Source: Coptis chinensis
Taxonomy: Eukaryota > Streptophyta > Magnoliopsida > Ranunculales > Ranunculaceae
Direction of reading: 5' to 3'
Length of the DNA: 64,000 nt
Assembly (NCBI GenBank): GCA_015680905.1
Contig: CM027378.1
Location: 9,219,001-9,283,000, forward strand
Shown here piece after piece: positions 37,250 through 49,318 of the stretch. The notes beneath the pieces were generated by a model. The model did no database searches. It saw nothing but the letters and a program-made list of their open reading frames with translations, and had not been told where the DNA came from. Each line of letters starts with the position of its first letter. Position 1 is the stretch's first letter. A program made the position numbers and the translations under genes.

Positions 37250-37658
37250 ATTTTGAGGTTAGTTCAATGGATTTGCATCAAGTTTCTGATTTTCTGTTAT
37301 TATTTATTTTTTGAGGTTGGTTCAATGCAGTTGCATCCAGTTTCCGATTTATTGTTAATTATTCTTTGCAGTTAGTTCAATGCATTTGCATCCAATTTCC
37401 AATTTTCTGTTAATTGTTCCTCGAGGTCAGTTCAATGCATTTGCATCCAGTTTCCGATTTTCCGTTAATCATTCTTTGAGATTAGTTTAATACATTTGCA
37501 TCCAGTTTTCAATTTCTCGTTTATTATTCGATGAGATTGCATTTGCATCTAGTTTCTGATTTCTGATTAATTATTGTTTGAGGTTAGTTCAATGAATTTG
37601 CATCCATTTTCTGATTTTTTGTTAATTATTTCTTGAGGTTAGTTTATTGTTTTGCATC

Positions 37659-37698
<40 letters not shown>

Positions 37699-37990
37699 TT
37701 CATTGTAGTTGCATCCAGTTTCCGCTTTTTTGTTAATTATTTTTTAAGATTAGTTTCTCGCATTTGCACCATGTTTCCAATTTATAGTTAATTTTTTTTA
37801 GGTTAGTTCAATATAGTTGCATCCAGCATCCAATTTCCGATTTTCTTTTAATTTAATCTCTGAGGGTTAGTTTAATGCATTTGCATCCAGTTTCCGATTT
37901 CCCGACAATTATATTTTGATGTTAGTTCGATGTATTTGCATCCAAATTTTGATTTCCCGTTAATTATTCTTTGAGGTTAGTTTAATCCTT
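37250..37990. repeat. Degenerate 55-bp tandem repeat array 2, with a T-run
   Basis: About 13 units of the same 55-bp family as array 1, separated from it by a spacer that resembles a second, older copy of the Helitron 3' region (36890-37100). A poly(T) run of about 35 bases at 37662-37696 sits inside one unit. Confidence 0.8.
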
Positions 37991-38059
37991 AACTATGATT
38001 AAATGTCTAAATCCCACAGTGTATGACACATCAAATTGATTCATCTTTATTTGTTAGGG

Positions 38060-38060
<1 letters not shown>

Positions 38061-38091
<31 letters not shown>
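38061..38091. repeat. (TA)n microsatellite
   Basis: Pure alternating TA tract of about 30 bases. The equivalent place in H2 (near 42180) has only a short ATATATG, so the tract expanded in H1 after duplication. Confidence 0.85.
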
Positions 38092-38093
<2 letters not shown>

Positions 38094-39059
38094 CATACAA
38101 TACAATTTTATTTGTTTTGGGTGTACACCCGTACTGTTATTTATTTTATGATTAGTTTATTATTATTTTTTTCCTTTTTTCCCAGTCACATGTGTGGCTA
38201 ACAAATAGATAAAGTAAATGTTCAAGCAACTCAATTTATTTTTTCTTTTCTTTTTTCATAGTTTCATTGTCAGTTTCTAGAAAAAAACTTTCTTATGTTA
38301 AACTTCACATGAAATTAGCGTGAAAACTATTCTTTGTCGCGAAAAAGTTTTAGGAAAATCGTTTTTTGTTGAAACTATTGTTTTTAACAATTTAGTTTTT
38401 GTATTTTTTTTTCCGTAATTACCTATATTATTTAGAAAAAGTTAGAGACTTTAAGAAACTCTAGATGGGATTGGTTTTTTTTTATTTATATCTTATTTTT
38501 TTATAATTAGTAATAGAGTTTAACAAAAACTGGAATCTTTGTGAGTGCTCCAAAAAATAGATTGATGAGGGGTATAGCTATAATATATATCTAAGGATTT
38601 GGAATTCCTTTTCGTAATTAGTATTAGAGTTTACAAAAAATTGGAGACTCTGTAAAGCCTTGAAAAATAGAGCTAAGAGGTAGAGCTATAATATATACTA
38701 GCTTTCGAACCCGTCCTACGAACGGGTGTCATTATATTAAATTATTTTAAAAAATATTAGCAACTATGCAGTGCTATGAGATAGAAAAATTATATTAATC
38801 ACTCATTAAAATTTCTTGCGCCACTCTCTATAAAAAGAAAGCATCAAACCTTGATAAAACTCATCTACTTATTTTTGTTGTTAGATTTAATAATAGAAAT
38901 TTGATTAAAATTTTGTGAGAATGCCCAATGTGGCGAAGATGATATTGAAGCTACTTGAATAGCAAGACATTTCCAATTATAATAAAATAATTATAATAAA
39001 CACTACTTAAAATGCAAAACTATACTTATCGAGACATTATATTCTCCCTATATATAGTA

Positions 39060-40390
39060 TAACTATGTTTCGGGGTTAGTTCAATGCATTTGCATCAAGT
39101 TTTCGATTTTACATTAATTATTATTTGAGGTTAGTTCAATGTAGTTGCATCTAGTTTTCGATTTTCCATTAATTATTCTTTGAGGTTAATTCAATGTATT
39201 TGTATCAAGTTTATAATTTTCCTTTAATTATTCATTAAGGTTAATTCAATGTAGTTGCATATAGTTTTCAATATTTCATTAATTACTCTTTGAGATTAGC
39301 TCATTGCATTTGCATCCAGATTCCAATTTCCCGTTAATTACTCTTTGACGTTAGTTCAATATATCTGCATCCAGTTTCTGAATTCCCGTTAATTATTTTT
39401 CAAGGTTAGTTTGCATCTAGCTTCCAATTTCCGGTTATTTATGCTTTGAGGGTAGTTCGATGCAGTTACATTTGGTTTCCGATTTTTAGTTAACTATTTT
39501 TTGAGGTTATTTCAATGCATTTAAATCTAGTTTCCGATTTTCTATTAAATATTCATCAAGGATATTGCATCCAATTTTTGATTTCAATGCAATTGCATCC
39601 AGTTTCCGATTTTCCATTAATTATTGTTTGAGGTTAGTTCAATGCATTTGTAGTAAGTTTCAATTTTTCGTTAATTATTTTTTAAGGTTTGTTCAATGCA
39701 GTTGTATTAAATTTATGATTTCTCGTTAATTATTCATTGAGGTTAGTTCAATGCAGTTACATCCATTTTTTGATGTTTTGTTAATTAGTCTTTAGATTAG
39801 TTTATTGCATTTGCATCCAGTTTCTGATTTCTCATTAATAACTCTTTGAGGTTAGTTCAATACATCTACATCTAGTTTATGATTTCTGATTATTTATGCT
39901 TTGAGGTTAGTTCAATGCAATTTTATCCAGTTTCTTATTTTTTGTTAACTATTCTTTGAGGTTATTTCAATGCATTTGCACCTAGTTTTTGATTTTCCGC
40001 TAATTATTTTATGAGATTAGTTCAATAAAGTTGCACTCGGTTTTTGATTTCTTGTTAATTATTTTTTAAGATTAGTTAAATGCATTTGCATCCAGTTTCC
40101 GATTCTCCGTTAATTATTATTTGAGGTTTGTTTGATGCATTTTTGCATACCGTTTCCGATTTCCCATTAAATATTTTTCAAGGATTTGCATCCAATTTCT
40201 AATTTCCCGTTAGTTATTCTTTGACGTTAGTTTAATGTAGTTGCAGTAGTTTCCGATTTCTAGTTAATTACTTTTTGAGTTTAGTTTATCATATATGCAT
40301 AAAGTTTCTGAATTCCTGTTAATTACTCTTTTAGCTCAGTTAAATGTATTTGAATCCAGTTTTTGATTTCCTTTTAATTATCCAATATGG
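39060..40390. repeat. Degenerate 55-bp tandem repeat array 3
   Basis: Same family and unit order as array 1 at 35280-36690, allowing alignment unit by unit. It has private small deletions, for example near 39570. Confidence 0.85.
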
Positions 40391-40909
40391 TTTGTAATAC
40401 CAACTTTCTACTAATCCATATGTAGTGTCCTTAATTGCAAACATGACATAAAAATAAATTATGCTTGATTTACTATATGGGATCATCAAAGATTATCCAG
40501 TTCTCGATTTTCTGTTAATTACTCTTTAAATTATACCTGACTCACTATGTGGGATCTTCAAAGATTATCTATGAACGGGTCCTATCATATTAATTATTCT
40601 GAAAAATATATGCAACTATATATGCAGAACTATTATATACAAATACTGTATTGATCACTCATCCAAATTTCTTATAACATGAAAACCCCATGTACTCTCT
40701 ATTAAAAAAAAAAAAAGTCACCATTGATAAAACTCTTCAACTTCATTTTGTTATTTAATAATAGAAGTTTGATTGAAGTTATGTGAGATTGTATAATAAG
40801 AAGAAGTTCATATTGAAGCTACTTAAATAGCAAGGTGTTCCCAATCATAAGAAAAAAGATAAGATAAACACCGTTTTAAATACAAAACTATACTTATCGA
40901 GACATTCCC

Positions 40910-41800
40910 ACAATGAGATTAGGTCAATGCATTTGCATCAAGTTTTTTATTTTCTGTTATTTATTTTTTGAGGTTAGTTCAATACAGTTGCATCCAGTTT
41001 CCAATTTCTTGTTTATTATTCTTTGCAATTAGTTCAATGCATTTGCATCCAATTTCCAATTTCCTGTTAATTGTTCTTCAAGATCAGTTCAATGTATTTG
41101 CATCCAGTTTCCGATTTTCCATTAATCATTTTTTAAGATTAGTTTAATACATTTGCATCTAGTTTCCGATTTCTCATTTATTATTCGATGAGGTTGTATT
41201 TGCATCTAGTTTCTGATTTCCCATTAATTATTGTTTAAGGTTAGTTCAATGAATTTCATCCAGTTTCCGATTTTCCATTAATTATTTCTAGAGGTTAGTT
41301 CAATGCTTTGTATCCAATTTATTTGTTGGAATTAGTTCAGTGTAGTTGCATCCAGTTTCCAATTTTCTGTTAATTATTTTTTAAGATTAGTTTCACGCAT
41401 TTGCATCCTGTTTCTCATTTATAGTTAATTTTTTTTAGGTTAGTTCAATACAGTTGCATCCAGTTTCTGATTTCTTTTTAATTTAATCTCTGAGGGTTAG
41501 TTCAATGCATTTGCACCCAGTTTCCGATTTCCCGACAATTATTTTTTTTATGTTAGTTTGATGTATTTGCATCCAAGTTTTGATTTTTCGTTAATTATTC
41601 TTTGAGGTTAGTTTAATGCAGTTGTATCCATATTCCGATTTTTCATTAATTACTTTTTAAGATTAGTTTAATGCTTGCATGTGCATCCAATTTTCGATTT
41701 TCCATTAAATATTATTTGAGATTAGTTCGATGCATTTGCATTTGTATTTAGTTTTATGTTTCCCGTTAATTGTTCTTTGATGTTAGTTTCATGCAGTATT
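40910..41800. repeat. Degenerate 55-bp tandem repeat array 4
   Basis: Counterpart of array 2. It lacks the long T-run but has a few extra units at 41600-41790, before an AT-rich tail that is not present in H1. Confidence 0.8.
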
Positions 41801-42694
41801 ATATATTTTTTATAATATTTGTCATTATTGGTTTCCCGTTATTTTTTTTTTCATTTTCTATTATATATTTTGTGATGTTATTTTTTGTATAATTTAATTT
41901 TCCACATGTAAGTTGTTTTGGTTTGGTATATAATTTATTTAAGCCCAACGTTCACTTTAACTAAATAAATAGTTATATAATTTATTTAAGTCAACGTCTG
42001 TTTTAATTGAATCTCGTTATTCCGCTAAAATTGGAAATTATAAAATTCAGAAATTTAATTGAAATATGTCGTAATTATTGTGGTCGGAATTGTAGTTTTT
42101 GAAATCCTTGACTATGACTAAATGTCTAAATCCCACAGTGGATGACACATCAAATTGATCCAACTTTATTTGTTAGGCCCATATATGTAGTGCATACAAT
42201 ACAATTTTATTTGTTTTGGGTGTACACCTGTACTGTTACTTATTTTATGATTAGTTTATTTTTTTTTCTCCCAGTCACATGTGTGGTTAACAAATGCATA
42301 AAGTAAATGTTCAAGCAACTCAATTTATTTTTTTCTTTGTTTTTTCATAGTTTAATTGTCATTTTTTAGAAAGAAACTTTATTATGTTGAACTTCATCTG
42401 AGATTATTGTGGAAACTATTCTTTGTCGCGTAAGGGTTTTAGGAAAATCATTTTTGGTTGAAACTATTGTTTTTAGCAATTTAGTTTTTGTATATTCCCC
42501 GGTAATTAGCTATATTGTTTAAGAAGTTGGAGACTTTGTGAAACTCTAGATAGGATTGGTTTTTTATTTATATCGGATTGGTTCTTTATTTATATCCTAC
42601 TTTTTCGTAATTAGTAAATAGTAATAGAGTTTAGAAAAAACTGGAGTCTCTGTGAGTGTTCCAAAAAATAGATTGGTGAGGAGTATAACTATAA

Positions 42695-44101
42695 TCAAAG
42701 ACCATTAATACTGAATAGTTGAGAATGCTCCTAGTGAAACATGTCAGCCCCATTTTTTCTCTTAGTAGGACACCTCAGTTTTTCCAAAAATTCGGCATAG
42801 AAAAATCAAATACACGCCTTTTTGTACGCATAAAAAAATGAAAAAACAAACAACTCGAGAAAGTCTATTATCCTTATTTCTCTTTTCTCCCTATGCCCCT
42901 CCTCCCCTCCAAAAACCCTTGATTTCAGAAACTCCCGGTTTTTGCTTTTTCTTTGGTTTTTCAATTATTCGCCATCCACCCCGAAAACCCAAACTCTCTT
43001 AAAGAAAAAGAAAAAAAATTGTCTACCCTTCTAAACCGTTGCAACGATTCCCGTGCCTCCGAAGTTCAAATTGAACTGCTCGCTCCAACTCTATACACCT
43101 AAACGTTTTGTTACTCCAAGTTAAATTGATCACTTTTTTTCTTGAAGAGACCCCGACAGGTAATTCCCCTAGCTTTTGTTTTTCTCAATTTCTTAATTCA
43201 ATTATATTTATTTTCTCATATGTGACTCTTGTGGATTTCTTCTACAAGAGAAATCATGATCCAATCCCAGTAGTTGATGATATTGAGAGGTCACATCACA
43301 CCCCTTAATTTCGTTTCTATATTTTCAGAACTAACGGGGTTTATTTCTGATTATTGTTAAACTGACTATGAAAAAATGGTTGGGAAACAGTTACCATGTG
43401 TTTCTATCTGTGGTTTGTTGGAAAATGCCAAATAATTATCTATGGTGGATATCAGGTGGGTGATGTATTTTTGAATTTTAGGTACATTAGAGCACCATTT
43501 AGTAGTAGTTTTTTCTTTACATATATACTTAAATACACACAAAGCCACATGCACACACACATATATTTAACATAGACACACAACTATAAATATGAGAAGG
43601 TCCTAACGTCATTTTCAGTCACAGGAAGCTCCCAAAATACGAGGTTACTGCTACTTTACAGGTAAGTTGCAAAATGCTTATAAAAGTGCTTCCTTCTTTG
43701 GTTGAATAAGCTGGGTTTAACTCCTTGAGTATATGTCTTTTGTATTTTCTGAATGCCCGACAAAGCAATTTTATGCTATACGATTGTGCGGTAACAAAAG
43801 GGCCTTTATGAGTAAAACGAAAAAAGTTGAAAGGTGTTGGTGGGGTGTATCTGCTATTGGAACTGGTGTGTATATTTACTGGATTCCCACTTACTTTTCT
43901 AACATCATGATGAAGTGAAGAATTTCTTTTATTAGAAGAAAATGAATGCAACTAACAGTCTTGCATTAGCTTTTGGTAGCCATTTCATTGCATAATTTGC
44001 TTTAATAATATACAAGACGCCTTGGAGCAAGTCCTAAATTATAGTAAGCCCCTTGTATGGAAATTTGGATTTTTAATAAAAGTGGTGAGGTAGATGTTGC
44101 A
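42695..44101 (+). other. H3 left part, no gene recognised
   Basis: 5' region with a pyrimidine-rich stretch (42860-43040), then AT-rich DNA with short frames. A stretch at 43619-43665 ending TTTACAG before GTAAGTTGC looks like an exon end, and 43733-43918 is open for 61 codons, but neither resembles a known protein. Confidence 0.4.
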
Positions 44102-45306
44102 TGATAAGTACCCAAAATTGTGTTTTAAACCCCGCAGAGACATTACATTTGGGTCAATTATGTGTTTAATAAATGTAAATTAATTGTATTTTCATGTTTT
44201 CATAGGTTTCAACAGTCAACGATAAAATACACACAGAATCTGCGTTTTAACATGAAATACAGTCGAATAAAGCTTGGACTTGAAATCTTGATGTCGGCTC
44301 ATTTAAAGCTCCAATCTGCCAGCAAAGCTCATGGACTCAGAGAACCATGAAACAAGTTGAAGAATCCAAACTTGAGTTCCTGAGCTAGCCAAAGGAGTCA
44401 TGTTTGGGTCAAGACTTGGTCAAACTGACTTGTAACAGTCCGAAAATCAGGAGAAAGTTCAAATGGTGACATCTTCCGTCTCCTAACTCCGATTGAAGCA
44501 TATGACCTGTCAAAATGATCAGCGCAGAAAACTCTACACAACGGTATATTGCTTTTACAAAATGGACGTATGGTTTGAAATCAGAGATAAAGCCAACGTC
44601 GTCACTATTCATCAAAGATGACGTAGATATTTTAGATTTTTTATTATTTAACTTTTTGTAAAGTCAAAAGATGAATAGTTCCAAATAGTGTCAAATAATG
44701 TTGAATAGTGTCAAATAGTGATTACTATTCCTTAAAGTCAAAAAGTTGAATAGTGATCAAATCTCAGTCGTTGGATCAGATTTCGAGATTCCATTCACGA
44801 CCGTCCATTCAACTATAAATAGAAGGGTCTAGTTTTAGTTTTTCTCATGGAATGGTTAGCATTCCATCAGTAGGAGTAGAGTAGTTTACTGCTTTCCTAG
44901 TGTAATGAAGAATTTAATTTCCAATCTTTAATTAAAATGTTTTTAATTCAGTTTTATTTTTAGTTAATTAGAATAAAACTTTAGTTATGTGATCTCAGAG
45001 CGGAAACTCTGCCCGAGTGAGAATTATATCCGTTTGGGGAGTTAATAAAACTCATGTGAGGGAAAATCTTCGTTGTTGGTTTGGTAAGTTGTTTAGGAAG
45101 AACAACTAGACCTACATCCTATCCCAAAATGATAGTTGGTGTAGTGTCTAGTTAGGGATCAAAGTGATGAGCTTAGAGATAAGTCATTGCTTTGGTTCCA
45201 CTTGCTAGCATGTATGAGCTTAGAGATGAGCCATACATGTTAGGGATCAAGTTTTCTTCTATTAGACTTGTCTATGAGTTCTAGGAAGAATAAAATGAAC
45301 TTATCA
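44102..45306 (+). mobile_element. Solo-LTR-like relic related to the 1.07-kb Athila/Tat-like LTRs
   Basis: It starts TGATAAGTACCCAAAA and ends ACTTATCA, sharing the TGATAA/TTATCA ends of the LTRs at 16020 and 21617, plus internal words such as AATTATGTG after a similar spacing. ATAAATAGAAGG near 44815 is a likely TATA region, with promoter-like and U5-like sequence after it. No matching target duplication is seen, so the right border is approximate. Confidence 0.5.
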
Positions 45307-48300
45307 AACAACAAAACTTATTAAAATCATTGAGATGAAATATTTTGCAATTTTATTGAAATGTGAACGAAATGACAAACCCGACCGCTGTTTTACAGCT
45401 AGATCACTGCATACAAAAATATGATGCAAATCTATCCTTTCTTAAGCCCTTTGGTGTCTAGGCCGTAGTCCCAATATCCAGTGTTTTTTTGTGTAAATAT
45501 GAAAACTTACATGATCAGGGTGGCATTGGTTTATTGATCAATGAATCCGGAAAAATAACTATCTTTTGTAAGTTAATAATATAAGGAATTAAGCTTAGCA
45601 CCAATTTCTCAATTATGATTATGTTGTGACTGCATAACGCACAAAATTGAATGAAATTATAGAATATTTTATTATGCTTTATTTATTACTTAATCTAGGT
45701 TGCTGCAGTTTCTTTCCTTTTCTGGATTTCTAGGCTCCTTCCAACTGAACCCTTGCTGAATTTAACTTGATTACTACTCTGTACCTTTTGGCAAGTCCTT
45801 GACGCTTTTCATGTGTACAGTTAATTTGTTTATTTTCCAGACACGTTCATCTTATTTGTGAAGCCCAGTACAAGTGTACAACAGTCTACAAGGCTCAGCT
45901 TCATCCTCTGTTTTTTTTTATAAATATTTTAGGGTTAGGCTTGACCCTTGCCCGCATTAATTTCCAGAATAAACGTTCCCATTTTGAGATCTAATGTTAT
46001 TAGCTGTTTTATGGGGGAAGTTGGTAGAATTTAGGGAAAGTGTAAAGAAAGCTCTTGAGGCTTCTGGAAGTCCTGCGGCCCTAATTTGAGCTAATCCTGT
46101 GATTCCTGTCCATCAACATTTATGCAAAAAGGTGGTAAAGGATTAATGCAAACACACTCTCGAGAAGGAGTCAACAGCAACAAGGTGAGCATGGTTGATT
46201 TGGTTGGGGAAGTAGGTGTGAGGTTCGTATTGGTTATTGAGGAAGTGAAGTGACAACCAAAAGACTGGGTGGCTCTGTTCATGGCGACGTATTATGGGGA
46301 AATGGTGTTGAGCTATCTAACAGTATTGCACCTGCACCTGTAGAGGCTGGCTCTTTTGACAATACCGTGTTGGGAACGAGGGCATTAATGAAGAAAATGT
46401 TAGTGAAATTGCAAAGGGAATGTACAATTGCCAAAACACTAAAGACACTCGCGATTGGATCAAATACATGGTGGTGCCATTAGCAGCCAACTTAGGGATA
46501 TCATCTGGTTTGGGAAGAAGGGGCCTTGAGAAACTCTTCGGGGAAATACATGGAAATAACAACAAGGAGTGCGGGATCGAGCAAAATATGGCGCTCAATT
46601 TGGACGAAAATCAGTCTATCATGGAGGGGCATGAAGATAATTATGTAAACTAACTTAATGTATCACTAGCGATGGTGTAGTTGCTAATGATAGGGAAGAA
46701 ATGTGGGATCTCTTTTTTTTACTCCTATTGATCTGTACACTTCTTCCTTGAGTGTTCTATTTTGTTTCCGTTCATTTCAACAAAGGATTGTTTTTTGGCG
46801 TTGCTCAAAGTTTCAATTAATCACTTTTGAACAAACCTCTTGCAAACTCTGAAATAATATTATTTTTTACAACTATGACGCAGAGCCTTTGTTGCACTTA
46901 GAATTGTGTCGATTTCCTTAGACTCTGTCTTTTACAGAGAAACATGATATCGTACAATTGACCATATCAGACTGTCAGTATAAGTGTGTTATTCTCCATG
47001 AATGGAAAGATCATTTGATTTATGGGTTGAACAGACATTACTACTCAATCAATATAATTTCAGGAAGAATTAATGAATTTGAGGGTAAGATGCTGCCGAA
47101 CCTACATAAGAAGAAGTGGATTGATGGGCTGACGCTTAGACGATTTGATACCCACTCAAGGTATGTATAATTCACCTTCTCTTTTTACTGAATTTGTTCC
47201 ATTCGTTGTCAGTTTATATTTTAATAATCGTTACCTTGCGAAGCAATACCAAGATGATGTGTCTTGCAATTTTATTTTTAGTACTCAAGATAGAGTTGTA
47301 AGTTTGCGTAATAGTGGATTGTCTATACTCTATAGTGATATTAGGATGTTATCTTATAGGTAAAAATCGAAACACATATGAGGAAGCGTGCACCTGTTAG
47401 TGAACTTCTAGCTACTAACTTTCATTTTGAAGCATCTACTTAGTAATTGAAGTGCTAGATTTATGTTAGTGTCAAATTGATGTAATCAAGTGACATGAGT
47501 TTTTATCCATAAGTGAATCAGATTAATATATTGGGTTCGGCCTTCAGTATACGAATTCAGTTGAATGATTGGCAATGCCCAATAGCAAGATGTTAGAATG
47601 TCCAGTGCCTAAGTCTACATGATGGACTGATAGGTAGCATTGAGATTGGGTGTCCAAGCCAATCATTTCCGATAGGTTACTGTCAAGGCGTCAATAGCCT
47701 ACATGGAATATGATAGTGTCAACGTGGATTTGTTCATGTTACTATTCTCTCTCTTTCTATTTGTTGAATGCATTGCATAAATTTCTCCAGTAAACTTATA
47801 ATTTTATATTAATCCAATGGTGACGGACTATTTTGATTTCTCGAGAAGAACACGTTTAGCTACAAACCAGTGTAGATGATTTTCGTAGCTTCAGAATGGC
47901 ATCTATGCATGATTAACCACTATATCCATTATCTTTTACTGTTTTAGCTAAATGGGAGTATCAGTTGTGTTGCATCTTTCTTGACTGGTACTTTGCAATT
48001 ACTTATATTAGATTACTTATATTAGATTCAACGTTAGTTGTTACTGGATCAAACCAATTAAGGCTCACAATGAGAATCCCTGGATGATTTGATTGTCTCT
48101 TTAAGGCGTCATGAACCCATAATTTCAGTATTTAACTTTCACTGTTGTGACTTGCTTGCAGCGGTTCACATCACATAGCTGGAACCACCACTCTTCAGTT
48201 TTTCCAATGGATTAGAAGTGATATGATGGTAGATAATTCACCCGCCAGACATCGCATTCAACCTTAACCGCCTATTAACACGGTGATTGATGATTACCTC

Positions 48301-49087
48301 TCGCTGCCTTCGAAAGAACCGACCTCTACCAGCCCATGGATGACAAGGAGGATGTTCTTGAGGGAAAACCTGAAAAAGATGGCATTAAAACAGTTTCCTA
48401 AAAGAAGAATCGAAGACAAAATCCTGCGGAACCAAGTTCGAGCACAAAAGAAGTAGGCAAATCCACTTTTGATAAACCGAAGTTCTTACCGAGTTGTTGC
48501 TCATCATTCGCCAACCCAAAATAAAGAGGCGGAAGAGATCTAAAACAGAATGTTAGGGTTCACGACACGGAAACCTTAACTTCAGTTACCGCGGTGCTAT
48601 AATTTGCTTTTGCCTCTCCCGAAAATGCTCCGGCGTCTCATAAAAGCAAAGAAACATATCAAGAAGAAGGGACTACAATGTTTGTGGTAGAGCAAGAGCT
48701 GGCGATTACTAGACTCGAGGGAACTCCATATATCATGGAAATATGCCACCGAACCCGGGCGAAGTCCGCGATCAATGTTCATTGACACTCCATGAAACGA
48801 AAAAAATGGAAACAGAGAAATAATAAACAAAAGTTAGTCATTTGAAGCCAACACCGGGGACTGTTGCTCTTGATCATTTCATACAAGGAATTGGGAATGT
48901 GCCAAGGCAGGCCTAACAAGTGTCAAGAATATCGAAGACAAACTCGAACTTATAACCGCAGGATTTGGGTGTTCAAGCTTTCTTGAAGCGCACGGAGAGC
49001 AACAACACTTGAGCTAAAGAACTCGGTATTTCACCACAACTTTCGTAGATTCTTTGTTACTTCAAGTAAATGTTGGAAACATGAATC
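45307..49087 (+). other. H3 right part, no gene assigned
   Basis: AT-rich DNA with scattered open stretches at 46113-46250, 46420-46653 and 46958-47170 (the last reads [18 protein letters not shown] after an AG acceptor-like site). They may be captured exons of host genes, but I do not recognise them. Longer frames are absent. Confidence 0.4.
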
Positions 49088-49318
49088 TTGGAGAAAGAAA
49101 GTCCTACATTGTTAGAAGGCGTGAGCATTGGAAAATGTAAGTTCATCCGAAAACACCAACAATATTTCCAAGATTCAACAGAGCTTAAGGCTTTAAAGAA
49201 GGAACTAAATGAGAAAGCGGAAGAAATAGAAGACTTGATTAACCTGAACCAAACTCTTATAGTCAAAGAGTGTCGAGTAACCAACAAGCGCACGAAGCGC
49301 ACAAATCATTAATCAAGT
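49088..49318 (+). pseudogene. Captured fragment resembling FDM/IDN2 (XH-domain) proteins
   Basis: The segment reads LKALKKELNEKAEEIEDL then LNQTLIVKE, followed one frame over by SNQQAHEAHKSLIK and a GTAAG donor-like site. This matches the conserved coiled-coil to XH-domain junction of plant Factor of DNA Methylation/IDN2-like proteins (pattern KEL.EK.EE.EDL..LNQ.LIVKER.SN.E..EA.K.LI). Those proteins act with AGO4/Pol V transcripts in RNA-directed DNA methylation. Only about 60-75 codons are present, with a frame slip after VKE, no XS domain nearby, and a position about 360 bases inside the 3' end of H3. I read it as a gene fragment carried by the Helitron. Confidence 0.55.

Larger units (their letters stand above)
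34918..38697 (-). mobile_element. Helitron H1 (non-autonomous, repeat-rich)
   Basis: On the minus strand the 3' end reads a palindrome (ACCGTTCATAAGACGGGT, slightly imperfect here) followed by TCGAAAGCTAG and then T, the Helitron signature of a subterminal hairpin plus CTAG inserted at A/T. The body is mostly degenerate 55-bp repeats (35280-36690 and 37250-37990) with an AT-rich 5' part containing three roughly 110-bp tandem units. The last 5' bases abut H2 directly (TATATA then CTAG), so its 5' terminus is either incomplete or was the insertion site of H2. No Rep/helicase is recognisable. Confidence 0.7.

Noticed and set aside
35280-41800. Regularly repeated DNA that could suggest a CRISPR-like array
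   Set aside because: Units are contiguous, degenerate 55-bp repeats without unique spacers, in plant DNA inside Helitrons; this is minisatellite.
46113-46250. Kinesin-like motif (SNKVSMVDLVGE)
   Set aside because: Only about a dozen residues resemble a motor-domain segment, with no Gly-rich loop or flanking motifs; too weak to call.
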